Source: Phalacrocorax aristotelis
Taxonomy: Eukaryota; Chordata; Aves; Suliformes; Phalacrocoracidae
Length of the DNA stretch: 64,000 nt
Assembly: GCF_949628215.1 (NCBI RefSeq)
Contig: NC_134276.1
Location: 32,428,226-32,492,225 of the forward strand
Reading direction: 5' to 3'
Below, piece after piece: positions 23,140 to 36,000 of this stretch (within the stretch, counting starts at the first letter, position 1; the number at the start of each line of letters is the position of its first letter). Both the position numbers and the translations under genes were made by a program. Under the pieces are notes generated by a model that saw only the letters and a program-made list of their open reading frames with translations, did no database searches and was not told the DNA's origin.

Positions 23140-23588
23140 TGTCCTGGTTTCTTATTTCAGATGAGAAAAATGTTGATGGCACACTGATGGTTTAGTTGTT
23201 GCCAAGTAGTGCTTACACTAGTCAAGGACTTTTCCATCTTCCCATGCTCTGCCAGATGCACAAGAAGCCGTGAGGGGAGGGAAGGGGCGCAGCCAAGACA
23301 GCTGACCCCAACTGGCCAAAGAGATATTCCATACCATAAGACATTATGCTCAGTATATTAACTGGGGGGAGCTAGCCACAGGGGCAGCAATCACGGCTCA
23401 GGGACTGGCAGCATTGGTCAGCGGGTGGCAATCAGTTGCACAAGTTGTTTATTTTTCCCTGGGTTTTGCTTCTCTCTCTCTCTCTCTCGTTGTTTTCATT
23501 ATAATATTTTAATTATCAAACTGTTCTTATCGTAGCCCATGAATTTTCTTTTACCCTTCCAATTCTCTCTCTGATCCCACTGGGCCTC
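23140..23588 (+). mobile_element. Truncated LTR, same family as 18.7 and 49.5 kb
   Basis: The element begins TGTCCTGGTTTC and follows the same order as the two other copies: the AAGGACTTTTC block, GCTCTGCCAG, CACAAGAAG, CAGCTGACCCCAACTGGCC, ATTCCATACCATAAGACATTATGCTCAGTATATTAACTGGGG (which holds the presumptive TATA region), then a TC dinucleotide run (23470-23488) and CCATGAATTTTC. It stops after TCTCTGATCCCACTGGG and lacks the last approximately 60 bases, including the GGGGTTAAACCATGACA end. Confidence 0.85.
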
Positions 23589-25039
23589 CTTCCAACACTG
23601 ATAAAAATCAAGATATAGAATGCACACTTGATTAGGGCACACATCTAAAGACAGATGGATGTTCTTGTTTTCTCTTTTATAGGTAGCTTCTGTTGAAACT
23701 GGCTGACAGATCAAGAAGGGTGAGAAATATTATCAGGCTTGGTTAAAAAGAAATCAGTGCCTCGAGGAGCACTGCCTGCAAATTACCCGGGGGGTGAACA
23801 GACTGGAAAGAAATGAAGGCTTTGGATGAAAGTGGAGTGAAAGAACTGATAGCGAGCATACACAGCACATTTAGTCAGCTTAGCATGAGGGAAGGCGGTG
23901 AAAGCAGCAGAGGAAACCTCAAGTTACAGAGATAAGCAGGGTGGACAAGAAGGAGAGTCGGAGCCTGGGTTGGGGCAGTGGAGCAAATGCAGCGCAGACA
24001 AGAAACCCTAGTGTTTCTGGCAGGGAAGGAAGGGAGTTGTTCGAGCTTCTAGAGACAGGAAGGATAAAAGCGAGCCAAAGGGACAGGGAGCACCATTTTC
24101 TCATGAGATAAAATTGATCATTATAGTCAGTGAGGTTTTTGGTAAAAATCAAAATGAAAGTAGAACCAAGAAGTATAAAGACTGTGGCCATAAAACATGG
24201 CTGTGGTCACTACTGTAGGTCTAATTTAGTTCAAGACACCAGACAGTTGAGCCAAAAGGACTCATCAGTCCTGAAGAAGGGAAGAAGAAAATCAGTAGTG
24301 GGGTAAATATGCAGGAGCAGAGCGAAGGATGCAGAAGCAAAGGAAGGTGGTGTCTGTGACAAATCCTGCCAGGCAGAGACCTTGCTATGGGAGAAGAGCA
24401 AAGTCAGGGGCAGAAGAGAGCAGGGGGAAACAATGTAGTACAAATATATCATGAGGAGGGAGAGAGGCACAAAGCGACTTCCGATGTGGATCAAAAGAAA
24501 CCTTGATACAGTTGTATTCTGCTCTAACCATGGCCAAATATCAGGAATTTCCTGCTGCACGGTATGAAAACCAGGTTAACGTTGACCAGGAAAAAGCATC
24601 TGGTCCATGTACCAGCATAGAGCAAAACTCTGCACAGAGGTACCCTTTCAAAAATGTATTTTCTTGAGCAATATAGTAGAGGTACAGTGTAATACAGAGC
24701 ACTAGTAAAATACAACATTGTGCTTGGCTTTGTTCTTCGCCCTGAATCTTTCCTGCCTTTTAGGAGAAATCTTCCCTCCTACTTATCACACTTTTTACGT
24801 CTTTAAAAGGTGCCTTGCGCAGCACTGCCTGACACAAGCAGAACGGACAGACCTTCGACCAGACATAGCTCCCGCCTCTGCTCTAAGAGGGGGCAGCCGG
24901 GTCTCACCACACGAACACCCCCAAAACCCCACACATGCTCTGGGCGTGGCGCTTTGGTTCACCCATTCCTCCCCAGCCCTGACACGCTGCCCGGGGAGCT
25001 CTTGGCTGCCGGCCCTTGGGCTGGGCCACCACAGCCCCG
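23589..25039. other. Non-coding sequence leading into CpG island
   Basis: No exon with good borders was found on either strand. Open frames at 23919-24191 and 24231-24560 (minus) lack acceptor and donor sites. GC content rises after 24790. Confidence 0.4.
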
Positions 25040-25370
25040 GGGAGGCTCTGAGGGCAGCCGGGGGCGCCGGCTCCCCCTCACCCCCCGCCCACCAAACCAA
25101 GGCTCACCGCCGCCTCACAGCCGGCCGTTAGCGCGGCGGGAAAGGGCCAGGCGACAGGGGCGCGGCCAGAGGGGGCGTGGCCATACGGGGAGTGGGCGGG
25201 GCGGGCGGGGCACCGCCCGGCGCGGCGGGGCCCGGCGCGGAGCCGGTGGGAGCGGCGGGGGGGGCTGCGGCAGCCCGCCCGCCCGCCCGCCCCGGGTGCC
25301 GCCAGCCCCGGGTGCCGCCAGCCCCGCCTGCCCGCCCCGCATCGCCTGTTGCAGTGCGGCTCCTCGCCGG
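25040..25370. promoter_or_regulatory. CpG island, candidate bidirectional promoter (left minus-strand gene and LCP1)
   Basis: This is the most GC- and CpG-dense part of the window. It contains several GC boxes (GGGCGGGGCGGGCGGGG near 25195-25210) and runs of GGCGCGG, and there is no TATA box. A minus-strand GCG|GTGAGC donor lies at 25108/25107 and a plus-strand CCG|GTAACT donor at 25369/25370, so outward-facing first exons are possible on both strands. A 17-base unit (CCCGGGTGCCGCCAGCC) is duplicated near 25290-25325. In human the LRRC63 and LCP1 genes are head to head, as I recall it, which would fit. Which genes start here is inference. A 187-codon plus-strand frame crossing the island is Arg/Gly/Pro-rich and not credible as a protein. 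Confidence 0.65.
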
Positions 25371-25375
25371 TAACT

Positions 25376-25620
25376 ATTCCCGCATCGCTGGTTTATTTGC
25401 GCTTCTTATCATAATAATTATAATAATTGTCTACTTGGAATGAATATATATGATTTTATTTTATAGAAGTAATAATTATAGCATTATATTGCAATTATTA
25501 TGTTACTAATAAATATATAAATGAATAATTATAATGAATAGACAGCTTAATTCTCCATTATTATCATAATTACAGTTATTATCATCATTATCATCATTAT
25601 CATCATTATCATCATTAGTG
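25376..25620. repeat. AT-rich block with ATCATT microsatellite
   Basis: Immediately next to the CpG island the sequence becomes strongly AT-rich with TAATAATTA repeats, then a run of TTATCATCA units at about 25577-25616. The change in base composition is abrupt. Confidence 0.85.
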
Positions 25621-28600
25621 ATGTTGTTAGCCCACCCACCCAGTACTCACAGAGAAAAATGAAAATAAAAAGTAAACCGAGCCCTCACCGGAGAGGGGTT
25701 GGGGGGAGCCCTGCGAGCGTCCCTCGGCATGGGGGGGTCTCACTGGGTGCTGGGTCCAATGGGCGGGTGTGGGGCCGTGCACGGACACTGGACATCACCA
25801 GAGGGGCTGGAAATGGGACCCACTGCTTTTGGGTTCATGCTCAGCCCCGCCACAGCAGCCCCCACTGCCTGGGGGTGCGCTGCCTGGGTGGGATAGCAGG
25901 TGTAAATCCGTTGTTTCTTAATGCAAAGCAGGTCAGGCTGAGCCAAACCTCTTCAAATTAATCTCAGAAATATAATTAATTTAAGAAACAGACCCGGCAC
26001 TGCGGTCCTGATTCAAGCAAACCCCATTTGATCAAGTGTGAGAGAAATCTTGCCTGGGTAAAGTCTGTTGTATGTGACTTCGAAAGGTGGTGTAGGGCAC
26101 AGAGGGGGACTGGACAGGGCAGGGAGGGGTGGGACACTGAAGTGGAGGCACTTTTAGCATCTCTGTTAGCTGAAAATGATCTCATTAGGTTGCATTTAGG
26201 GACTGGTCTGCGTCTGTGTTACGTGAATGCTGACCACCGAGCATTGTTTTCTGTGTCAAAAACTGCTTAGCTGATACATTTGATCTTAGTATTTATTTCT
26301 GAAATTCCTTTTTGTCCACAGGGTCCTGCTAAAGACAACTTATTTATAGCAGTAATAGTTTTGAGAATTTCTGAAGGGCATTTCCTTTGCCTCACTATGG
26401 AAATGAAGAAGCTGGTTTGCATGTTGCAGATGACTCTGCTGTTTGTCCCCTGCCTGCAAGGTTAACGTTTCCCTACCATGCTGGCAGCAATCAATTTCCC
26501 TCTCTTTCCTCTGCCTCTGCTCTTCCCTTGCACATATTGCACTGCGTAGAGTGAGTGAAATAGGCTGAGGGAAAAATTTTTATGTCTTTCCACAACAGGA
26601 ACTGCTTAAATAAAATTAAAGGTATGGCTGCAATGTGCATAATGGGTGCCAGAGGGGAATTACTTATGTAACACACTAAGGCATTTACATTTTTTTAATG
26701 TAATTGTCATTCAAGGATCAATACTGTGCCCGAGTGATTTATTTTATCATTGGCTTTTGTGCTTAGCGGTGTGAGATTCAAAGGAAAATGTCATAATGAA
26801 GAAATACGCTTTATGTACGTGCTGTGCCAAATTGTGAGCTCTCCCCCGTTAGGCTGTAAGATTGTTTGGCCACCTCTGGTGTCACCGTCTTTGTGCAGTG
26901 GTGACGGTTGCATCTCCACCGAGGTGTGGCCACTTACTGCGTGGTGCTCGGGGTCCGAGGGCTGGCCGGTGTGCACCCCACCTCCTGCCCTGACACCCCT
27001 TTCTGTGGGAGGCAGAATGGGGATGTTCATGCCTGCCTTTGTGTTTGGAGTTAGGGCATGACCAGGGTGAGCATCCAGACCTGGGAGCCCAGACGCTCTA
27101 AGTCCCCTGGTCAGATGTAGGTGCGTGTGTTGAAGATGACACCCTGAGGAAGGCTAGAAGGATACCCAAAGGATACCATAATACTCTGAAGGAAACATTT
27201 TGTATGCGTTCGTGCTGTTGACAGCAAAACACTGGGTTGCAGCTTTCCCTTCCCCACAAAATGTGGAATTTTTTGACTGGCAATAGGGATAATCCGACAA
27301 ACCCTTGCCAAAATTTCTAATTTTTCTTCACCAGAGCACTGACTTCAGCAGGGTCAGTACTTTCACTGACATGCATTAAGCCAAGCATTTGGCAGGTGGG
27401 AGGTCGGGTCGGCCCAGGTACAGCAGGTGACGGTACTGCACTTGGGCTTGGCCATGCCCCTTCTGCCAGGTACCCGCTGGCGGGGGGGTGGTAGGGGAAG
27501 CCTTCCCCGCAGTGCCATCTCCTGGCTCTGCAGCGGTGTCTGTATGCGCCAGTGCTAGGCAGTATGTTGATGCCAGACCCTAGTTGTCCAATACCAGAGT
27601 GTGATTTAGGCTTCCACTCCTGAGGAATTTTCGCATCCTGTATTCTGCAAGTGCAATGAAATTTTGCTCTTATAGGGGCTTCTGGCAAAACTTCTCCAAG
27701 CTTCAGTGGAATTGGTTTTTTTTTTCCTCCTTTCAGCTGAGAGGAATAAAGTGGCCTTTGTGTTTGCAAGATCAAGGCCTGTCTTTTTTTGTTTCAGCAT
27801 AAAAGGCAGGGACAAGAGCTGTGCCTAAAACACCGTCTCACTCAACAGCTTGTGTGAGTTTTCCCTGGTGGGAAAGAGCCTCTCTCCATTTTCTGTTCCA
27901 GACCCTTCCCACAGTGACGGCAGGCTACTGACAGCAGCTGGGTGGTGGCACAGCATCTGAGTGGGTGTCCGGTGTGACAAGACACATGGGAGGGACTGTG
28001 GCCCAGATACCCAGCAGTGTCTGGGGCTGATCTCCATTGGCGATCTGTCTTGAGTGACTAGTTGGATGGTGCTTCCATCAGCTGCTTCCAAAATTATCCC
28101 TCTATTCCTGTAATGATTGTTACAACGTACAAATTGTGAGGGAGAAGGTCAGCAACAGCAGCAGTCCAGTAACGCAGTATGCTATACACGTTATTTCTGA
28201 GTTAGAAAACAAGATGAAACTCAGGTGAAACTCCCGTTCCCACACCACCGCATCACACGGTGCTTCCTCACCGTTAACGCTTTCTCTCTCACATCCCATC
28301 ACCATCTCTACAACAGACCTGCAATTCCATAGTTTTCCCATGTGCAACACACACTTCAGATAGCCCTAGCTCAGTTAAAGGTACAATGTTAAAAAATAAG
28401 TCCTCAGGTAACTCGTACCCTCTGATCATCCTTGCAAAATCAGAGAAAGGAGCAACGAGGAACCATAGGTAGGCCTGCGCTGGGAGCGTATGCCACAAGA
28501 TCAAGAGGAGGAACTCGGAGATAAACAACTTCTGCTCCTCTGCATGCACATGTGTAACCCATACAATTACTAAATAACCAGACTTATTTATTTATTTTAC

Positions 28601-31600
28601 AGATAACCCACAGGTTTTTCTAAAGAAAATACAATAATTCATCAGAAATTATATTCTTTTCCTTGTTATCAGAGACTCCACATTTTGGTTTTGAGGGCTG
28701 AAATAAAATAAATACCAATTGCACCAGTGTGAGTTACCAAAATGGAATGATCTGCATCAAGAGGAAGCTAGGATCATGCTGCTAGTCCTCCCACTGACCT
28801 TTAATATTGGCGACATAGGGATCACACAACTGGAAAAATTCATGAATTGGTAATAGCATTACAAGGTGGTCTTGAGGGATGGATTCCTAAATCTGTGGTG
28901 TAGTCTGCAAAGAAAACATCTGCTTCTTTTTTTTTCAGTATTTTGCTTTTCTCAGACTCTCCCTGTGCTGCCTGTGGGAAAAGACCCTTTGGAGAGTGGC
29001 CGAGCAGAGCCCCCGACCCAGCCAGCTCTCGGGAGCCCCGAAGTTGGTCCGGCTGTATGCAGGCTTAGGGGCTGAGTCAGATGCCCAGTGTCAGGGAGGG
29101 GATCACTCCCCATGTAAATGTCTGCAGCCTGTAGGCTTCCTCTTTTCCCTCCTACCCTACCTAGTGACCTGGTTACCCTTAGTATATACAGTGCATTAGT
29201 TTCCTTCTCTTTTACGGGGAGACAGCTAGTCCATTTAATCAGCATTTTGAAAACCTAATTTATTTTTTAATGTTCTTTAGCCATATTTAATCTCTGTCTA
29301 TTTTCATCATCTTTATACTTCTTTTCTTTTAGGATTTTATTCTGAATCAATATTTAACATACTTCCCTAGTTAACATTTCCCTAGTTTAAAATTTATTTA
29401 TCTTTGTTGGTTTTCATTATTGAACCTTCAATATTTACTCTTCCTTTCCTGTTGTCATATTTTAGCACTAGTAGACCTTTGTCAGATTGTGAAGGTACGC
29501 CCTTTACTACTGTTTCAGAAAGGCACTGAAGTTGTTTTGTAGGGTTTTTTTCTGTAAGGAAAAATCTCAGAAGAAGGTCAACACATTGCATTTTGTTCTT
29601 TCAAGCCCTTATCCTGCAGGAAGTGGGCCGTTTTAGCTGGAAACACTCATGTATAAGCTAAGTAATCATGTATGCTTTTATATCAGAAAAGTGTCCTTCC
29701 TCATAGCACTGCATTTTAATGTGTCCTACTGAGCATAAGATTTGCGTAGTTGAACTCCAGAGGTCCCTTCCAACATATCCATGGTCCTTTCTTCTCAGCT
29801 TCTTTAAATTGGGTGCCACAGGATGGAAAAGCATGGTTAAAACTCTAGTGACAAAGGATTTGGGACTGCAGAGTGGCAGCACATGCCTTTCACCTCACGC
29901 TTAAATCAGCGAGTCCAAAAATTTTTGGAAAAGGAGGTCAGCGTCATTTCTGGAATGGGTTTCCCCAAAGATAAAGCACTGTAAAACTGCAGTAAGACAA
30001 TATTTGTTTTGGAGACCTGAATATTTTACACAATGTTTTTGCTCCTGTAAGCAGAAATAGCCATATTTCTTATCAAAGTGGAATTTCTTGCCCCATTACA
30101 GTTCCTGTCACTGTGTTGTTATGTTGCCTGAGCCTGAAATGAAAGCAGTTTTGTTATCTTTTTACAAATGATTGTTGCCATGTTGGGATTGAATTGCCTA
30201 TCCTTCTCTGGGCAGAAAAAAATACGAAAGAAGATTCATTTTCTTGTGCCTACTGGTAAAAGGAAGCCAGTATGCTGGGTAAGAGTGGAACTGAGTGAAA
30301 AAAATTCTGAAAAAAAGCCAGAATTACTGCTTCTTTGGTTTTTTTTTTCCTAATAGTTTTATATGGTCATCATGTTAAATAACAAGGAAAAATGGAAACC
30401 CCAGTGTCTGCTGTTAAGCACAAGTCTCAAGTTGAATCACTGAAGATGTACCTAAAAATAGTATTTTTAAAAACAACTTGTTTCATGATTATGTAAAGAT
30501 ACAGGAGAACATTCTCTAATTTTTATGTCAGCAAGTTTCTGAACGATTGACTCTAGTAAGTTGCCAATATAATTTTTCTTATATTGTTTATGGGAATAAC
30601 TCAAAAGATGAGATTTCAGTGTGTCTTACAGACAAATGCTTCTTTGCATTTACAAGAAGATAAATAATTTATGCCATATACCAAAACCTCTTTACAAACT
30701 ATACAACTTCTACCCTACTTTTAAATTCAAAAGCATCTATACTCCTAAGTGTCAGCAAAGTTTCCTAGCTTTTCTGCCCTGTTGTTTTTTATAGCCATTG
30801 CTTGCCTGACATTCTGTAAAGATAAATATAAAAATCAGTTTGTGAGATTTTTGTCATGAAATATTGGTAATAAACTCTTGAAAATGTAACTGGCTCCTAT
30901 TAGTTAGCTTTGGCAGACTACTTTTTCTCACGTGCCCCTTCCCATATGTTTGCCGTTTCTATGTACAGGCAGGTGTCATGACTTTGCTCCTCAGTTTTTT
31001 CACCTGTGTGTCCAGGCCAGAGTTTTCAAAATAAAACTTACATTTTAGATTACCCAGTTTAAGACATGAAAAAAATAGAGTAGCCTCTGGAAAGTGCTGA
31101 GCAGCTACCAGCAGAGATCTGTACTGTCCTCCTTAAGATCTGATGGAAGAGGATGCATGCAGGCTTTCTGGAAGACCTGCAGACTAGAAGTCTGTGGAAG
31201 TCCTCAGGTTCTGGATTTCACTCAGTTACACTCGGGGTTAGAGGAAACAGCAAAGACCACACAGCATAACTGGAAATAGATTGAATTACCTTTTGCAGGC
31301 CCAGTGAGGTCATTTGCATGTCAGTGACTTGATCAGCTTGGTTTTAATGAGCGGAGTTAATCAGAACCATGATTAACACAGGAAGTGTGAGCAGGGACAC
31401 ACAATGAGCAACAATGTCAGAAAATTTATTTTTGCCTATGAATTAAAATGAAGTCGTTTATGCGCTCTTTAAAAAACCCTTAGTTTCTCCTAACAGTTCT
31501 ATTTTAAAATATCCACCCTGCCATTTCTCCATGAGAATGCTTTCCTACTCTTGGACTCTGCTCATCAGGGGAGTCCTCACCAACTGCTCTGTGGTAAGGC

Positions 31601-32030
31601 TAGGCACAATAACTCCTAGCTTGGACACTTAGCTTAGCTCCCCTTGCTAAAAAGACCAAGAATCAGAGGAAAGCATCCTCCTCACCAGGTACCCAAAGGG
31701 AAATGCCTTGCCAAGCTGGCTGGTGGGGTTGTCCCCATAAAGAAGCCATCTCTGAGTGTGGGAACAGGCTCCCCTGTACCTGGTGGGGGAGACCTGCAGT
31801 GCCATCAAGTGATAAGCCTGGGGGCATCTGCTGCATTGAAGTGGTGCAGCTTTAACATAGACATCACATGGACAGATAAAGCGAGGGGACACTCAGGCAG
31901 AGTGCTACTCCCTTGCTGATAAGGTGGGTTCATCAGCCACTGAAGGTCTCCCATGCTCATGAGAGTGTGTTTCTCAGAACTAACACCAACTACAAACTCT
32001 TTAAAAAGAAACTGTCTTCAAATATGCATG
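25621..32030. other. Non-coding sequence, probable LCP1 upstream or first intron
   Basis: No exon supported. At about 29745-29790 TTGAACTCCAGAGGTCCCTTCCAACAT resembles the end of an old plus-strand CR1. If LCP1 uses the 25-kb island this is intron 1. Otherwise it is intergenic. Confidence 0.4.
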
Positions 32031-33013
32031 TCAGTATGTCAGGTGTCCCTCAGGGGTCTGTACTGGGACCAGTGCTGTTTAATATTTTCATCAATGACTT
32101 AGTGAGATTTTGTGCACCTTCAGCAAATTTGCAGATGACACCAAGCTGAGCGGTGCTGTTGACATGCCTGAGGGACAGGACATCATCCAGAGGGACCTGG
32201 ACAAGCTGGAGAGGTGGGCCTGTGAGAACCTCATGAGATTCAACAAGGCCAAGTGCAAGGTCCTGCACCTGGGTCGGGGCAACCCCCGGTATCAATACAG
32301 GCTGGGGGATGAAGGGTTTGAAAGCAGCCCTGCGGAGAAGGACCTGGGGGTATTGGCTGATGAAAAGTTGGACATGAGCCACCAATGTGTGCTTGCGGCC
32401 CAGAAAGCCAAGTGTATCCTGGGCTGCATCAAAAGAAGCATGACCAGCAGGTTGAGGGAGGTGATTCTGCCCCTCTACTCCACGCTGGTGAGACCCCATC
32501 TGGAGGACTGCCTCCAGCTCTGGAGCCCTCAGCAGAAGAAGGACATGGACCTGTTAGAGCGGGTCCAGAGGAGGGCCACAAAAATTATGAGAGGGATGGA
32601 GCACCTCTCCTATGAGGACAGGCTGAGACAGTTGGGGTTGTTCAGCCTGGAGAAGAGAAGGCTCCAGCGAGACTGTATCGCAGCTTTAAAGGGGGACTAT
32701 GGGAAAGATGGGGACAATCATTTTAGCAAGGCCTATTGTGACAGGACAAGGGGTAATGGTTTTAAACTCAAGGAGGGTAGATTCAGACTACATATAAGGA
32801 AGAAATTTTTTGTGATGAGGGTGGTGAAACACTGGCGCATGTTGCCCAGAGAGGTTGTGGAGGCCCCATCCCTAGAAACATTCAAGGCCAGGTTGGACGG
32901 GGCTCTGAGCAACCTGATCTAGTAGAAGATGTCCCTGTTCACTGCAGCGGGGTTGGACTAGTTGACCTTTAAAGGTCCCTTCCAACCCAAACCATTCTAT
33001 GATTCTATGATTC
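32031..33013 (+). mobile_element. CR1 LINE, 5'-truncated, RT C-terminal half
   Basis: The copy begins in the reverse-transcriptase region ([17 protein letters not shown] near 32050-32100). After one frame change it continues as an open frame of 270 codons (32110-32922) with [16 protein letters not shown] and [14 protein letters not shown]. The 3' untranslated part follows, with GGTTGGACTAGTTGACC, and the tail ATTCTATGATTCTATGATTC ends near 33013. The long intact frame suggests this is the youngest CR1 here, but with no endonuclease and no upstream RT it cannot move on its own. Confidence 0.95.
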
Positions 33014-36000
33014 AGTAGGAAGCCTGATATTTGCAAAAGTTGTTGAGTTTTAGGTAGTACTGGAGGTGTCAGTATGCATGGGGAATTTGGGACAAATAAA
33101 GTCCTGCAAAGAAAAAAATAATGTTTTGCACATTTTGCTTCTTGGTGATGGTAAATGTTTTACAGGATGAGGCAGTAATCAGTTTCTTTGTTCTTATATT
33201 GCAAACGTAGTTCTTATATTGTCTGCTTGCCTCAGAGAGATTGCTAGGTCAAAAAAGAGACACCAAAAGAGACTTAATTCCCAGAAAATGAGAAAGGGAT
33301 TTATAGTCATTCAGAGAAGGAAAATGTCCTTACTAAAGATCCTTTAGAAGCACCTTCAATCTCCTGTAAGTAACAGGATAACTGACATATTTTATGTCTT
33401 ATTTCTAGTAACAGAAGGAATCAAAGTATTTGTTAATATTAATCACATTTTTAAAAGAAATACCACTCTCCCCCACCTTCTTTCCATTTTGGGTGTTCAT
33501 TCAGTTAAAGGCAGTGCAGTCTTAATGCTGTGGTATGCCAGTGAACCCCGGTATTTTTGTGTGGGTGCTACACATGCAGATTAGAAAACAAATTTTCAAA
33601 TCAGGTGAGGATTGGCATTTTACACCAATTTTCAGGTAACTCCTGTTGGGTGCCCTTGCTGCAAAGCTGTGAGTGCCCAAGCATTTGCCTTTGTCTGCAG
33701 TTCTTATTTGCATCCCAGGGTCCACACTTCATCAGCACCTACTTTCACAATTACATGCCCCACATAGACAAGCAGAAAGCAGAAGAGGAAGGACTGTTCA
33801 ATGGTTAGACCACTATTTCAAACTATGGGATATCTTTCTCAGGTATATATATTAAAAATATGCCTTTCTTTAACGAAGAGAAGTAGAATACATTAGTCAG
33901 TGGCAGCTCGGTTGCTACCAGCATTTGAGCTAGCTTGCTACCTTCTTTAAGCAAACTCAGGTATTTCTGCACTACTCTGCCTTCAGTGTCTACATACCCT
34001 GAGTTAAACGGGTTTGTACAACAGATGGTAACCAGAAACCCTAGTAGCCGCAAAAGAGGTATCCCCTTAGGCTGTGACTACCATGTACCTGCCATGTATT
34101 TATCCTCTCATCCTTCCTCTCAGAGCCTTCCCTGTGGCAGTATTTGAGGATTCTCCTGTATTGGCCCAGGTGCACAGAACCCATGCAGTGGTGTGTCCCA
34201 GAAATTTTGGGCAGAAGCACACAGCCTTTGCTTAAATGCTGACTTATTTTGCAAGAGCAGGGAGGAAGACCTGCTGAAAGGACAGCCTTTAGTAAAAGCG
34301 GGGTTTGTGGCTGCAGATACCTGTGTGCTGGAAGGAAGGGAGATGACAAAACTTTGCAGGGAGGCTGCAGAGCAGCTGATGCACAGGATCTTAGTAAAGG
34401 TGTAGTAATTTCTCTCTCATTCATGAATCAACATCTCTTGCATTCATTGCTGGAACATAACCTTGGGCACAGTAGCCGGAGCATGAGAGCTCACATGCCA
34501 GCTGTCCTCATGGTGCCTTTCTCCTATGGCCATGACTCTTCAAGCAGAGAAAGCCCACAGTACTGAAATCTCACTGTGATGTGGAAATACACATACTTTT
34601 AAAATGAAAGGTAACAGCTCTTCGGCCATGGAGGAAACAGAGATTACAACATACAGCTGAAACTACTGAGGAAATGTAAACAGGCTGAACTAAATCTAGT
34701 CTTTGCAAAGACACCTGTGAACCCTCTTGTTTAAATGTGATTTGCAAGTCAGAGCCCGCAGCATGCAGTTGAGGATGCACTTACAGTATCAGTGTGCTGC
34801 ACAGGAGCATGGTGGGTCTTCTCTGTGGAATGAGTCAGGAGGAGATTGATTTGTAGGGGATTCTTGCAGTCCATCAGAGCCACCCCCTCAGTTTTTCTTC
34901 CTCTTCCTGTTTGCAGTTGTGGGAACAGCTCACATGCAGAGGAGAGGGACCAGGCAAACTGTTGGCATTTTTTTTCAGTGTGAGATCTTTGTCTGGCTTT
35001 TCTATAGTTTGGCTGTCCAGTGTTTCTGACAGCTAAAATGGATATTTTGTTACATACTACTCAGTCATGTAACACTGTGACAAGCTGAATAACATATTTT
35101 GTTATATCTAAAACTTAGATACTTTCCACACTAATGCTTAGAAAAGGATTTAGAGTTACTGTCATGTAGGAAACTCATTGCTGCTCATGTGAAGCTCATA
35201 ACTCACCAAGTGAGAAAAGGCAAGGAAATGCCTGAAGGAGCATTAAACCAGCCAAAGCAAGTTTAACCAGCAAGCAGGCTGCTCCTGCCACTCTTGTCAC
35301 TCAACCCTCTTCCCCTTGAGCTATTTGGTGGTCTGTGCCAACCTTTTATCTCAGTCTCATTCCATCTCTCCTCTGTGCCTGTCCTTCAGCCCTGGCTAGC
35401 AAAGGGGATCAAAATAAAAGCTGAAGATTCCCCTGCCTTCTCCCCTCACCTTTTGCAGCTCTCTGAATAGTGGTGGTAGAGCAAACCATCCTTCTGTCTG
35501 TCTATATCTGGTTCCTCTTACCTCCCTCTCTGTCTCATCTGGGAAAGTGCAAGCCCTTTGGGGAAGCTTGCTTTCTTACCATTTGTCTTTCTTACCCTTT
35601 GTCTTTCTTCATTCCTGGAACCACAGTGCCCAGAGGCTCCAGGAGCTCTTGTAGAAACCAGCCCTAGGAACAAAGAAGACAGATGCAAAGGGAAAGAAAA
35701 AACTCCAGCACCCAGGAACATTCTGGAAGAAAAATTTCCCACCACATTACCCATTCCTTTAAGCAAACTTGAGGTGTCAGGGAGAATGGTTTCTGGTCAG
35801 CACTTCACTGTGACTGAGGCCATTTTCATCCCTGAGCAGTAATGTGGCTTGTTGTACCTGGTCCCAAATTTTGGAGTGAACTCCATGGCCAGTCTGTACA
35901 TATTGACCATGGCCGACCTTGCCAGGCACATCTTTGCCACCAGCTTTTATGGGAGCATGCCCAGCAGAACTGGACTGGCAACCCCAGATTGGCAGCTCCT

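Noticed and set aside
24810..25373. 187-codon plus-strand open frame over the CpG island
   Set aside because: Arg/Gly/Pro/Ala-rich translation is what any frame through a GC-rich island gives; no domain and frames on the opposite strand are open too.
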